From Pseudanabaena sp. (GTDB taxonomy: Bacteria; Cyanobacteriota; Cyanobacteriia; Pseudanabaenales; Pseudanabaenaceae): DNA of 64,000 nt. Where the stretch lies: positions 226,867-290,866 of the forward strand of contig QBLS01000001.1 in assembly GCA_003249015.1 (NCBI GenBank), read 5' to 3'. Of the stretch, positions 26,853 through 35,627 are shown in pieces (positions within the stretch are counted from its first letter, which is position 1; every line of letters starts with the position of its first letter). A program made the translations under genes and the position numbers. The notes under the pieces are model-generated. The model saw nothing but the letters and a program-made list of their open reading frames with translations. It was not told the DNA's origin and did not search any database.

Positions 26853-27344
26853 ATGGAAGATCAGCAAAGCTTTCTTTATGAATACGCTAAGTTTTGTCTA
26901 GAGGAGGCTCGCCATGGAGTGGATACATTGGGAACTAAGCTTTCTGGTGTCATGGAAATTAGCGCTTTGTTATTATTAGGCTTGCGTGTTACCTCGACTT
27001 TTCAGATTTATGTAAAGCCTGAACAGAAGCACTTTTATTTTCTTTACTTAGCACTCAAGTTGTCTGCCTGCGTTGCCCTTGCGATCGCGATCGCCTTTGC
27101 TGTATTGGGACTCTACCCAAGAAAAGTTGTGACTACGGGAATTTCTCCCGAATTGTTAGTGCAAAAAAATGAAAGTTTGCAGACGGCAATTACTACAACA
27201 TGGATGCAACAAATTGAAGACTTGCAGGCTTACAAATCAGCACGAACTGTATTTTTACGAAAGGCAATGATTTCTCTGGGAGTTGGCATTGCGATCGCCA
27301 CGTTTGCGACGACTGACGCTTTTTTTATGGCAGTAAGTAGCTAA
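26853..27344 (+). CDS. Small integral membrane protein, SLATT-like topology
   Basis: 163 residues from the ATG at 26853 (MEDQQSFLYEYAKFCLEEAR). Three hydrophobic helices are seen: LSGVMEISALLLLGL, LKLSACVALAIAIAFAVLGL and MISLGVGIAIATFATTDAFF. A charged amphipathic segment lies between helices 2 and 3. The layout resembles small membrane effector domains (SLATT/Pycsar-TM type), but no diagnostic motif is present, so the family is open. It is followed after 50 bp by an HTH/GrpE-like gene in the same direction, possibly an operon. Confidence 0.6.
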   Translation: MEDQQSFLYEYAKFCLEEARHGVDTLGTKLSGVMEISALLLLGLRVTSTFQIYVKPEQKHFYFLYLALKLSACVALAIAIAFAVLGLYPRKVVTTGISPELLVQKNESLQTAITTTWMQQIEDLQAYKSARTVFLRKAMISLGVGIAIATFATTDAFFMAVSS

Positions 27345-27394
27345 GCGCAATCAACAAGCTAACTTGTAAAACCCTTGTGCAAATACACGAAAGT

Positions 27395-28063
27395 ATGAAG
27401 GAATCTCTCGACATTGGTCATCAAAATCTCTCCCAAAAATTGCAGTCCATAATGCAGCAAGCCAATGTGCCAAGCTTACGATCGCTAAGTGAGCGCACAG
27501 GTATATCCAGAAGAGCGATCGACAAGCTTAGAACTGGTAAAGCTGCGGATTTAAAATATGCCGATCTTTGTCAATTAGCCTTAGTTTTGCAAATTGACTT
27601 AGCACAATTAATTCAAAATTTTATTGAAAATTCGGCAATAACTTCACCCCAGCAAGATTTATCAGAAATTGCAGAGCTGCGCCAAGAATGCCAATACTTG
27701 CAGCAAAAAATTGAAAGGCAAGCGCAAGAAATGCGATCGCAATTTCAGCAAGAAACTATACAACAGCTCGAATCTTTAATTTTGCAGCTACCTTCCGCTG
27801 CCTATGCTGCTCAAAACAATCCCCAAATGCTAGCCAAAAATATTTTGCCTTTGCTGCGTCCCCTAGATTTGCTGTTGCAGAAATGGGGGATTCAAGCGAT
27901 CGGGGCTGTGGGAGAGGAGGCTAGCTTTGATTCTCAAAAACATCAGTTAATTGAGGGTAGTGTCGCAATAGCTCAAGGCGATCGCGTTGTTGTTCGGTAT
28001 GTTGGCTACACTCAAGGCGACAAGTTGCTGTATCGGGCAAGAGTCTCTGCCGTAAATAACTAG
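27395..28063 (+). CDS. HTH - coiled coil - GrpE-like C-terminal protein
   Basis: About 222 residues from the ATG at 27395 (a GTG at 27377 is possible). Residues about 24-70 form an XRE-type helix-turn-helix (SLRSLSERTGISRRAIDKLR, then ADLCQLALVL). Residues 90-130 are a glutamine-rich coiled coil (ELRQECQYLQQKIERQAQEM). The C-terminal part, LRPLDLLLQKWGIQAIGAVG, EASFDSQKHQLIEGS and VVVRYVGYTQGDKLLYRARV, follows the GrpE core: four-helix end, FDP-x-x-H motif and beta wing. It could be a DnaK nucleotide-exchange factor or a regulator using that fold. The canonical GrpE is not in the window. Confidence 0.7.
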   Translation: MKESLDIGHQNLSQKLQSIMQQANVPSLRSLSERTGISRRAIDKLRTGKAADLKYADLCQLALVLQIDLAQLIQNFIENSAITSPQQDLSEIAELRQECQYLQQKIERQAQEMRSQFQQETIQQLESLILQLPSAAYAAQNNPQMLAKNILPLLRPLDLLLQKWGIQAIGAVGEEASFDSQKHQLIEGSVAIAQGDRVVVRYVGYTQGDKLLYRARVSAVNN

Positions 28064-28088
28064 AGGTGCGTGGCTTTGCCGCGCACCT
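28064..28088 (+). terminator. Hairpin, loop TTT
   Basis: AGGTGCGTGGC - TTT - GCCGCGCACCT, a near-perfect 11-bp stem immediately after the stop of the HTH/GrpE-like gene. Confidence 0.8.
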
Positions 28089-28146
28089 AATAAAGCGCGT
28101 GAAAAAACTATAGAATACTGTGGAAATTAACTAGCGCGATATATCA

Positions 28147-28884
28147 ATGAGTGGTACTAAGCTTTACGAAGGCAAAGCCAAGATCCTGTTTACAACGGAC
28201 GATCCGCAGATTTTGCTGTCAAGATACAAAGATGACGCAACTGCCTTCAATGCTCTTAAAAAAGGGACAATCACTAACAAAGGCGAAATGAACTGCGCCA
28301 TTGCCTCCCATGTTTTTCAGTACTTAGAAGCCCAAGGTATTGCTACCCACTTTATTAAGCAAGTTTCCCCCAGCGAGATGCAGGTCACTGCCGTCAAAAT
28401 CTTGGCGATCGAAGTAGTAGTTCGCAATATCGCCGCAGGTAGTATTTGCAAAAGGCTAGGACTAGAACAAGGGCAAGTCCTTAAAGAACCATTAGTCGAG
28501 TTTTTCTATAAAAACGATGATCTTGGCGATCCTCTAATTACAGATGACCATATTGCAATGCTTGACCTTGCTACTCCTGAGCAAGTAGCCCAACTGAAAA
28601 AATTAGCCCTAGATATCAATCATCACTTACAAATATTTTTTGATAAAGTCCGCTTAACCTTGGTGGACTTCAAGGTGGAAATTGGTATTGATGCCACAGG
28701 TAAGCTGCTATTAGCTGACGAAATTAGTCCAGACACTTGCCGTCTTTGGGATCAAGATATTGCCGATCCAAGCGATCGCATTATGGACAAAGACCGCTTC
28801 CGACAAGACCTTGGCAAGATCAGTGAAGCGTATCAGGAAGTAACAAAGAGAGTTTTAGCTGTGGATATTTCAGCGCATCCCTAG
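28147..28884 (+). CDS. purC: Phosphoribosylaminoimidazole-succinocarboxamide synthase
   Basis: 245 residues, the normal bacterial length. LYEGKAKILFTTDDP is the nucleotide-binding opening. EVVVRNIAAGSICKRLGLEQG and the C-terminal LLLADEISPDTCRLWD are the SAICAR synthetase signatures. It joins CAIR and aspartate with ATP in purine synthesis (cytoplasm). It is a single gene, followed by the outer-membrane cluster after about 200 bp. Confidence 0.97.
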   Translation: MSGTKLYEGKAKILFTTDDPQILLSRYKDDATAFNALKKGTITNKGEMNCAIASHVFQYLEAQGIATHFIKQVSPSEMQVTAVKILAIEVVVRNIAAGSICKRLGLEQGQVLKEPLVEFFYKNDDLGDPLITDDHIAMLDLATPEQVAQLKKLALDINHHLQIFFDKVRLTLVDFKVEIGIDATGKLLLADEISPDTCRLWDQDIADPSDRIMDKDRFRQDLGKISEAYQEVTKRVLAVDISAHP

Positions 28885-29091
28885 CAATATGGTGGTATTG
28901 AAAGTTATAGTAATTTATTACTATTTTTAGAAACTTTCTTGTTCTACCTGCTCGTCATTATGGCTTTAGCTAAATCAAACTAAGAAATGGTTAGACCATT
29001 ACTTGGTTTGACATAATCAAAACCGACGATAGCTACACTTTTGATCACAAAGTTTTCTGTTAAAAAATTCTGTAGGTGTTTGGAAGACTCT

Positions 29092-31110
29092 ATGCGTATA
29101 AACTTGCTCTTATTTACAGCCCTTGCGACTAGCACAATATTGACAAATCCTTTGCTAGCAATGGCTGAGTCTACAAAGCAAGAGATTGCTCAAACGCCAA
29201 CCGCGCCAACGGTGGACACTAGCCCTGAAACTCCTCAACCCAGCACGCCCGTTCCTCCATCTGCTGAGCCTCCCGTTTTCACTCTGCCACCGACCACTCC
29301 CGCAGCACCTGCCCCCGCAGAAACCCAAGTGTTAGTGGGAGAGGTCGTCATCAGACCACCCGAAGGGCAGCCTCCTTTGCCCCCAGAGCTAGAAAAGCAG
29401 ATTTATGATGTAATCTCCACTAAACCTGGTAGCACCGTTACCCGCACCCAATTACAGTCCGATATTAATGCTGTATTTGCCACAGGATTCTTCTCCAATG
29501 TTCAGGCGGAGCCTGAAGACACCGACATTGGAGTGCGTGTCACCTTTTTTGTACTGCCTAACCCAGTATTGCAAGCTGTAACCACTGAAGGTACGCAGGT
29601 TTTAGAAAAAGATGTAATTAACCGCATCTTTGGATCGCAGATTGGTAAAATCACCAACCTCAAAGAAGTACAAGCCAGTGTCAAAGAACTTGAAAAGTAC
29701 TATCAAGACAAAGGATTTGTACTGGCTCAAGTTGTTGATATCAAGGCTTCTCCAGAAGGGGTAATCAACTTAGTTGTCTCGGAGGGAGTGATTGAAGATA
29801 TCCAAGTTGCGTTTATTAACGAGGATGGTAAAACCCAAGATGCGGAGGGTAAGCCAGTCACAGGAACTACTCGTGATTTCATCATCACCCGTGAATTGAC
29901 GATCAAAGAAGGTGAGATTTTTAATCGAAATACCATCCAGAGCGACTTACAAAAGGTCTTTGCCCTTGGGCTGTTTGAAGACCTTAATATTGGGCTAGCT
30001 CCTGGCACTGATCCCCGCAAGGTAGTGGTCACGGTCAATGTCAAAGAACGCAACACAGGTTCGATCGCAGCGGGTGCAGGGCTTAGCTCATCGACGGGGC
30101 TATTCGGTACAGTCAGCTTCCAACAGCAAAACCTTGGCGGTAATAACCAAAAATTAGGACTGGACATTCAGGTAGGCGAACGAGAGCTATTGTTTGACCT
30201 TAACTTTACTGATCCTTGGCTTGCTGGTGATCCTAATCGGACATCCTTTACTGCCAATCTGTTCAACCGTAGTTTATTCAGCTTTATTTTTGACGAACCG
30301 ATTGGTATTGATGATCCATCTACTGTGGGTGTTATTGACAATATCAGCCCTCGGATCAATCGACTGGGAACGGGATTTAGTTTCTCTAGACCTATAGGTA
30401 CGGCGACAACAGCCTCACTGGGTCTACGGTATGAGCGCGTCAGTATCACTAATAGCAATAACAATCAAATTACGGCGACGGACTCCCTCGGCAATCCCCT
30501 CTCTGCTAGTGGCACTGGTCAAGATGACCTGTTACTGTTGCAGTTTGCCTATGCAACAGATCAGCGCGACAATCCGATTAAGCCATCTTCTGGCTCTGTG
30601 TTTCGGATCGCCACTGAACAGTCAATTCCCATTGGTTTGGGGTCAGTATTTTTAAACCGAGTCAGGGCAAGCTATAGCTATTTTATTCCTGTCAAATTCC
30701 TGAGCTTTTCTGAAGGAACTCAAGCTCTAGCCTTCAATATTCAAGGTGGTACGGTGTTTGGTACTTTGCCTCCCTATGAAGCTTTTCAGCTTGGTGGCAG
30801 TAACTCAGTCCGCGGCTGGGATGAGGGCAAGATCGGCAGTGGACGCAGTTTTGGTATCTTCTCCGCAGAATATCGCTTCCCTGTGTTTAACATTGTGGGC
30901 GGTGTGCTGTTCTTTGACTATGGGACAGATTTGGGATCGGCTTCGGGAGTTCCAGGCAATCCTGCGGGAGCTAGAAATAAGCCAGGCAGCGGCGCTGGCT
31001 ATGGTATTGGGGTGAGAGTACAGTCTCCCTTGGGTTCGATCAGAGTTGACTATGGCTTGGCTTCCAATGGCGGCACGCAGTTTAGCTTCGGTTTAGGAGA
31101 GAAGTTCTAG
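29092..31110 (+). CDS. bamA: Omp85/BamA outer-membrane assembly protein
   Basis: About 672 residues from the ATG at 29092 (MRINLLLFTALATSTIL), chosen over a TTG at 29041 because it starts the signal peptide. A proline/alanine-rich linker (residues 35-80) is followed by POTRA domains (VLVGEVVIRPPEGQPPLPPE, KEVQASVKELEKYYQDKGFV, GEIFNRNTIQSDLQKVFALG) and then the 16-strand barrel with GGSNSVRGWDEGKIGSG (the VRGY/W lid motif) and a terminal FSFGLGEKF. It inserts beta-barrel proteins into the outer membrane. It is 2 bp from lpxC in a conserved cyanobacterial order. Confidence 0.93.
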   Translation: MRINLLLFTALATSTILTNPLLAMAESTKQEIAQTPTAPTVDTSPETPQPSTPVPPSAEPPVFTLPPTTPAAPAPAETQVLVGEVVIRPPEGQPPLPPELEKQIYDVISTKPGSTVTRTQLQSDINAVFATGFFSNVQAEPEDTDIGVRVTFFVLPNPVLQAVTTEGTQVLEKDVINRIFGSQIGKITNLKEVQASVKELEKYYQDKGFVLAQVVDIKASPEGVINLVVSEGVIEDIQVAFINEDGKTQDAEGKPVTGTTRDFIITRELTIKEGEIFNRNTIQSDLQKVFALGLFEDLNIGLAPGTDPRKVVVTVNVKERNTGSIAAGAGLSSSTGLFGTVSFQQQNLGGNNQKLGLDIQVGERELLFDLNFTDPWLAGDPNRTSFTANLFNRSLFSFIFDEPIGIDDPSTVGVIDNISPRINRLGTGFSFSRPIGTATTASLGLRYERVSITNSNNNQITATDSLGNPLSASGTGQDDLLLLQFAYATDQRDNPIKPSSGSVFRIATEQSIPIGLGSVFLNRVRASYSYFIPVKFLSFSEGTQALAFNIQGGTVFGTLPPYEAFQLGGSNSVRGWDEGKIGSGRSFGIFSAEYRFPVFNIVGGVLFFDYGTDLGSASGVPGNPAGARNKPGSGAGYGIGVRVQSPLGSIRVDYGLASNGGTQFSFGLGEKF

Positions 31111-31112
31111 CT

Positions 31113-31967
31113 ATGCATTACCAGCAGACGATCGCCCGCCCATTCTCGTTGTCAGGAATTGGGCTACATAGTGGTGAGCAGGTTTCTGTGACCGTCAGTC
31201 CCGCTCCCCTTGATGCGGGACGCTACTTCATCTATGGCGATACTAAAATTCCTGCGAACACAACGGTAGCATCGGCTTCGCAATTATCGACAGAGCTACG
31301 CCTCAATGGAACAGGTGTGCGTACTGTTGAACATTTACTGTCGGCGTTATTTGGCATGGGTGTACATAATGCTTGTATTGAGCTAGATCGCCCTGAACTG
31401 CCCATCCTTGATGGGTCAGCTTTGCCTTGGGTAGAGGCGATCGCCAAAGTTGGTTTAATCACACAGGCAGAAGGCGATCGCTTGATGGACTTGGCTAATC
31501 CTGTAACTGTGCGCCGAGGCGACAGCTTTGTGACCGCCATTCCCGCCGACAATCTCCGATTTACCTATGGTATTGATTTTCCATCTCAGGCAATTGGAGA
31601 ACAGTGGTTTAGCTGGTCACCCAAGGTTGAAGAATTTAGTACTAGGTTTGCTGCCGAAATTGCTCCAGCACGGACTTTTACCCTCGCGGCTTTTGTGGAA
31701 CAGGCGCGTAGTGCGGGGCTAATTAAGGGCGGTAGCCTAGACAATGCCATTGTCTGCGATGGCGATCGTTGGCTCAATCCGCCCCTACGTTTTGACAATG
31801 AACCCTGTCGTCATAAACTTTTAGATCTCATTGGTGACATAAGCTTGCTAGGATTCTTACCAAGGGCGCATATTATTGCCTTTAAAGCTAGCCACAATCT
31901 TCATGCTGAATTTGCGATCGCGATCGCGGCTCAAAGCAACAACAGGGCTGGCTCTGCCAACTCTTAG
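31113..31967 (+). CDS. lpxC: UDP-3-O-acyl-N-acetylglucosamine deacetylase (LpxC)
   Basis: 284 residues. It deacetylates UDP-3-O-acyl-GlcNAc, the committed step of lipid A synthesis, as a Zn2+ enzyme in the cytoplasm. The zinc ligands are visible in TVEHLLSALFG and HKLLDLIGD, with ELPILDGSALPWVEAI (active-site loop) and SGIGLHSGEQVSV at the N-terminus. The ATG starts 2 bp after the BamA stop, which indicates translational coupling. Confidence 0.96.
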   Translation: MHYQQTIARPFSLSGIGLHSGEQVSVTVSPAPLDAGRYFIYGDTKIPANTTVASASQLSTELRLNGTGVRTVEHLLSALFGMGVHNACIELDRPELPILDGSALPWVEAIAKVGLITQAEGDRLMDLANPVTVRRGDSFVTAIPADNLRFTYGIDFPSQAIGEQWFSWSPKVEEFSTRFAAEIAPARTFTLAAFVEQARSAGLIKGGSLDNAIVCDGDRWLNPPLRFDNEPCRHKLLDLIGDISLLGFLPRAHIIAFKASHNLHAEFAIAIAAQSNNRAGSANS

Positions 31968-32033
31968 AAGTTGGCAGATGAGGCTGATCTGTTCCTGCGC
32001 CAGTTCTTGATTACCGCAAAATTAATATTTAAT

Positions 32034-32570
32034 ATGTCAACTTTGACCGAAGAAACCCCTATAAATTCTGCTGATTTTACTGAACCAAATGTCGATAGCA
32101 ATATCGAAAACATTATCGATGATAGTGTTTCTGCTCAAAAAATTCTGATGATTGAAGACATTCAAAAGTTATTGCCGCACCGCTATCCTTTTTTATTGGT
32201 AGATCGAATTATTGATTTTGTGCCAAATAAGTCGGCAACAGGAATTAAGAACGTTACTTTCAATGAACCCTTCTTTCAGGGGCATTTTCCTGAACATCCG
32301 ATCATGCCTGGTGTATTAATTGTTGAAGCAATGGCACAGGTAGGCGGTATTGTGTTAAGGCATTTACCAGGTATGGAAAATCAATTGTCCCTATTTGCGG
32401 GAATCGATAAGGTGCGGTTTCGTCGTCCTGTTGTGCCTGGCGATCGCCTTACCATTACTACCGAGCTATTAGTAGCTCGTAAGCGCTTTGGTAAAATGCA
32501 TGGGCGAGCCGAAGTTGATGGTCAACTTGCCTGTGAAGGTGAATTGATGTTTTCCTTAGTCAATCTTTAG
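32034..32570 (+). CDS. fabZ: 3-hydroxyacyl-ACP dehydratase (FabZ)
   Basis: About 178 residues from the ATG at 32034 ([15 protein letters not shown]). The leader of about 45 residues is acidic and longer than usual. From [20 protein letters not shown] it is standard FabZ: the catalytic His is in LPHRYPF and the Glu in [19 protein letters not shown]. It dehydrates 3-hydroxyacyl-ACP in fatty acid and lipid A acyl-chain synthesis. It follows lpxC in the conserved cluster. Confidence 0.95.
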   Translation: MSTLTEETPINSADFTEPNVDSNIENIIDDSVSAQKILMIEDIQKLLPHRYPFLLVDRIIDFVPNKSATGIKNVTFNEPFFQGHFPEHPIMPGVLIVEAMAQVGGIVLRHLPGMENQLSLFAGIDKVRFRRPVVPGDRLTITTELLVARKRFGKMHGRAEVDGQLACEGELMFSLVNL

Positions 32571-32690
32571 GTTTTAAATCTTGCCCTACAAGATTTAAAA
32601 TTCCTGTAATCCGAGCGATCCAAGCGATCGCCAGCCTAGTGGTCTAATAACCTAGCGATCTAACTTTGTATCAAGCGAGCCAAACCTTTT

Positions 32691-33509
32691 ATGCCTGTGT
32701 CTCATGCGCCTGTGTCTGAATTTATTCATCCGACAGCCATAGTGCATCCCGATGCCCAACTCCATCCAACCGTCAAAGTTGGAGCTTATGCTGTCATCGG
32801 TGAGCAGGTGAAAGTTGGCGCTCATACTGCCATTGGACATCATGCGATCATCGAGGGACGCACCGAAATTGGCGATCGCAATCAGATTTATCCTGGGGCT
32901 GCGATCGGGCTGGACTCTCAAGACTTGAAGTACATGGGAGCCGATAGTCTGGTACAGATCGGTCATGATAACCGCATTCGGGAATATGTCACTATCAATC
33001 GCGCCAATGAAGCCCATGAAGTAACCCGCATTGGCAATGGTAATTTGTTAATGGCATATGTCCATGTGGGGCATAACTGCGAAATTGAGGATCGCGTGAT
33101 TATTGCCAATGGCGTTGCTCTAGCAGGTCATGTCCATATCGAATCCCATGCCCGTTTGAGTGGGGTGTTGGGTGTGCATCAGTTTGTTCGGATTGGTCGC
33201 CTGTCGATGGTGGGTGGCATGAGTCGCATTGAGCGCGATGTACCGCCCTATATCTTGGTAGAGGGTAATCCGTCACGGGTACGCACTCTCAACCGTGTGG
33301 GCATCGATCGCGCGGGGCTAGATGAACACACCCAGCAGTCTCTCAAAGCTGCCTTTCGTTTGCTTTACCATCAGGATCTAACTTTAGTAGAAGCTTTAGA
33401 AAAGCTAGCTAATTTTTCTGATAATGCCCATGTGCAGCATCTGCGCCAATTTTTACAAGAATCTATTTCTAATTCGCATCGGCGAGGACCAATTCCCAGC
33501 CGAGTTTAA
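32691..33509 (+). CDS. lpxA: UDP-N-acetylglucosamine acyltransferase (LpxA)
   Basis: 272 residues. It consists of hexapeptide repeats (HPTVKVGAYAVIGEQVKVGA, IGHHAIIEGRTEIGDR), with the catalytic His in HVGHNCEIEDRVIIANG and an LpxA-type C-terminal helical domain (LKAAFRLLYHQDLTLVEAL). It transfers a 3-hydroxyacyl chain from ACP to UDP-GlcNAc, the first step of lipid A. It is the last gene of the bamA-lpxC-fabZ-lpxA run and is followed by a strong hairpin. lpxB and lpxD are not adjacent. Confidence 0.96.
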   Translation: MPVSHAPVSEFIHPTAIVHPDAQLHPTVKVGAYAVIGEQVKVGAHTAIGHHAIIEGRTEIGDRNQIYPGAAIGLDSQDLKYMGADSLVQIGHDNRIREYVTINRANEAHEVTRIGNGNLLMAYVHVGHNCEIEDRVIIANGVALAGHVHIESHARLSGVLGVHQFVRIGRLSMVGGMSRIERDVPPYILVEGNPSRVRTLNRVGIDRAGLDEHTQQSLKAAFRLLYHQDLTLVEALEKLANFSDNAHVQHLRQFLQESISNSHRRGPIPSRV

Positions 33510-33511
33510 GA

Positions 33512-33544
33512 ACATCGGTGCGCGGCTTAGCCGCGCACCGATGT
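33512..33544 (+). terminator. Terminator hairpin after lpxA
   Basis: ACATCGGTGCGCGGC - TTA - GCCGCGCACCGATGT, a perfect 15-bp stem followed by TTTATTT, three bases after the stop. Confidence 0.9.
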
Positions 33545-33554
33545 TTATTTGTAG

Positions 33555-33752
33555 GGGTTGAGCATTTGCGTTACTATTTCTGACCTCCCATCAAAATCTC
33601 GTTCTGCAAATGCTCAACCCTATTCGCTATAGACGATACATTTTCCATGTGGTTAGCGGTATCGTGCAAATGTTGAAGGTCTGGGGCAGAGCATTCCCAT
33701 ATTGAGGTTGTCTGTAAATTGGTGAATTGTAGCAGGAATGCTTTGCCCCTAC
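33555..33752. repeat. Two inverted repeats of unknown origin
   Basis: GGGTTGAGCATTTGC (33555-33569) and GCAAATGCTCAACCC (33606-33620) are perfect 15-bp inverted repeats 36 bp apart. GGGGCAGAGCATTCC and GGAATGCTTTGCCCC, further right (about 33681-33752), are a second imperfect pair. They resemble ends of decayed small transposable elements. No coding sequence is seen between lpxA and the next element. Confidence 0.65.
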
Positions 33753-33785
33753 TTTGTGAATGAGAATTTATTCAGTTTTTGACAA

Positions 33786-33901
33786 TATAGCAAAGCAAGA
33801 GTTAGCTAATACAAATCAAAACCTTAGAAGAAGAGTGGCGGCGCGAAGCGCCGCCACTCTTCTTCTGGTTTTATGTCTTAAGCAAACCTTGCTTTGCTAT
33901 A
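33786..33901. mobile_element. 116-bp palindromic element, family 2 copy 2
   Basis: It starts TATAGCAAAGCAAGAG and ends CCTTGCTTTGCTATA (inverted). The centre is hairpin AAGAAGAGTGGCGGCGC-GAA-complement. It has the same length as the copy at 19741-19856. Its right end forms the last codons and the stop of the binding-protein gene (33871-33901). Confidence 0.8.
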
Positions 33902-35541
33902 TTCCAGTAGGGCAGTTGTTGATTTGGTTCGATCTTGACTCCGCTGACTCCTTTTTGAGCAAAGGCGTATTCTTTGTTTTGCCAGAGGGGAATAAATGGA
34001 ACATCTTGCGCCAAAATCTCTTGGATTCTTAGCAACTGCTGCGATCGCTTATTACTATCTAGTTCTTGACGCTGTTGGGCAATCAACTGATTTACTTCAG
34101 GATTATTGTAAAAAGAACCTTGAAATTGAGTACTGCCTTCGACGCAGCGATTTTCTTCAGCTTTAGTACATTCCAAAAAGGGCTTAATGTAGTTATCGGC
34201 ATCGAGAATATCGGGAATCCAATCTAGTAAATAGGCTGGATAAACACCTTTATCGATAAACACATAGCCAACCGTATTCTCAACGCGCTCAATTTTAACT
34301 TCTAAAATTTTACCAATATTTTTTTGAATGGAAGCGCGTAATGTGCTGGCAACTAGGTCGCCATTACCGCCGTACTTGGGTGGATACCAGATCGTCACTT
34401 GGGCTGGTTTCTCGTCCGAATATCCAGCTTCTAGCAACAATTGCCGCGCCATTTGGGGATTATTCTCGCCGTAGCGCTGTTTAAATACGGGCTGAGAGTC
34501 ACGAAAAATGCTGGGGATCAAGCTATAAAGAGGGGTACGCTGATTGAAAAATATTCTTGACTCAAGGAGCGATCGGTCAACTAGAGCCGCCAAAGCCTGC
34601 CTTACTCGTACATCATCAAGGGGTGGCTGTTGAGTGTTGAGCACTATATACAAAATTGTTGCACCTTGACCAGATGCGATCGTCCAGCCATTTTCCTTGG
34701 CATTCGCTTCGACATTCTTAACCTGAGTGGGGGTCAATGTCTGAAAGGCAACATCCACGGCGTTGGTTTTAAAGGCATTTAGCAAGTTGGAGTTAGAAGT
34801 AAAAAATTGAATATCGATGCCTTTATTAACAGGCTTCTTTCCCCAATAGTCAGGGAACGCATCAAGACGTAGGTAGCTGCCTTCCACAAATTGAGTTACT
34901 TGATAGGGTCCCGTACCAACTAATTTATCGGGCAGAAATTGGAATGTATCTTTCTCTTTATCTTTAATGCCTTTGTAAACTTGGGGCGAGATGGCGGCGG
35001 CTCCAGTGTAGGCTAGAAATTTCGGGAAAAATTGCAAAGGGTTTTTTAGCTTAAAGACTAGCTCAGTTTCGCTAGTGGCTATGATTTCGGCAATTACATC
35101 ACTCAATATGTATGCTGGTGTTCCTTTTGCGCTGATAAAGCGATCCAAAGAAAATTTCATTGCATAGGCATTGAAGTTGGTGCGATCATGAAACTTAACT
35201 CCTTGGCGCACAGGAACGGTATAGGTCAGCCCATCGGCACTGACCTTGGGCATCTCGGTGGCAAGCTGGGGGACAATTTCATCGGAGCCTTCTTTGAAGG
35301 TATAGAGGCGCTCGAGCGTATTGTAAAAAACATTGCTAATAAAAAATTCACTGGCATCAGCAGGATCAAGAGTTCTAATTTTGCTGCTTGTCCCTAGGAC
35401 GATCCGTTCATTAGTGCGATCGCTAATTCCCAACCTGTTAAAGTTATTGGTGACTTGGCTGCTACTACAGGCAACTAGCGCAGCTAGGGTAATGATGGCG
35501 ATCGCAAACCAAGTTCCAACGCGCCGCAGCAGATATCTCAT
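33871..35541 (-). CDS. Peptide/nickel-type ABC substrate-binding lipoprotein (SBP_bac_5)
   Basis: 556 residues. A lipoprotein signal peptide (residues 1-25, lipobox LVAC with Cys25) precedes an SBP_bac_5 fold: TLDPADASEFFISNVFYNTL, VKFHDRTNFNAYAMKFSLDR, KLVGTGPYQVTQF and VRQALAALVDRSLL. It binds oligopeptides or similar ligands in the periplasm for an ABC importer; no permease or ATPase gene is nearby. About the last 10 residues (after LPYWN) are encoded by a repeat element, so the original C-terminus has been replaced. Confidence 0.92.
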   Translation of the reverse strand: MRYLLRRVGTWFAIAIITLAALVACSSSQVTNNFNRLGISDRTNERIVLGTSSKIRTLDPADASEFFISNVFYNTLERLYTFKEGSDEIVPQLATEMPKVSADGLTYTVPVRQGVKFHDRTNFNAYAMKFSLDRFISAKGTPAYILSDVIAEIIATSETELVFKLKNPLQFFPKFLAYTGAAAISPQVYKGIKDKEKDTFQFLPDKLVGTGPYQVTQFVEGSYLRLDAFPDYWGKKPVNKGIDIQFFTSNSNLLNAFKTNAVDVAFQTLTPTQVKNVEANAKENGWTIASGQGATILYIVLNTQQPPLDDVRVRQALAALVDRSLLESRIFFNQRTPLYSLIPSIFRDSQPVFKQRYGENNPQMARQLLLEAGYSDEKPAQVTIWYPPKYGGNGDLVASTLRASIQKNIGKILEVKIERVENTVGYVFIDKGVYPAYLLDWIPDILDADNYIKPFLECTKAEENRCVEGSTQFQGSFYNNPEVNQLIAQQRQELDSNKRSQQLLRIQEILAQDVPFIPLWQNKEYAFAQKGVSGVKIEPNQQLPYWNIAKQGLLKT

Positions 35542-35589
35542 TGATCTTTGTTTTATTAACTTATAAAAAATATACAGCGCTTTGCGCTG

Positions 35590-35627
35590 ACTTAAAGGAT
35601 CGAGTAGCGGCGCGTGATCCTTTAAGG
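35590..35627. terminator. Hairpin at the end of the exonuclease gene
   Basis: CTTAAAGGATC and GATCCTTTAAG flank a GC-rich centre. It overlaps the last codons of the minus-strand exonuclease gene (stop at 35622-35624) and lies just upstream of the binding-protein gene. Confidence 0.7.
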
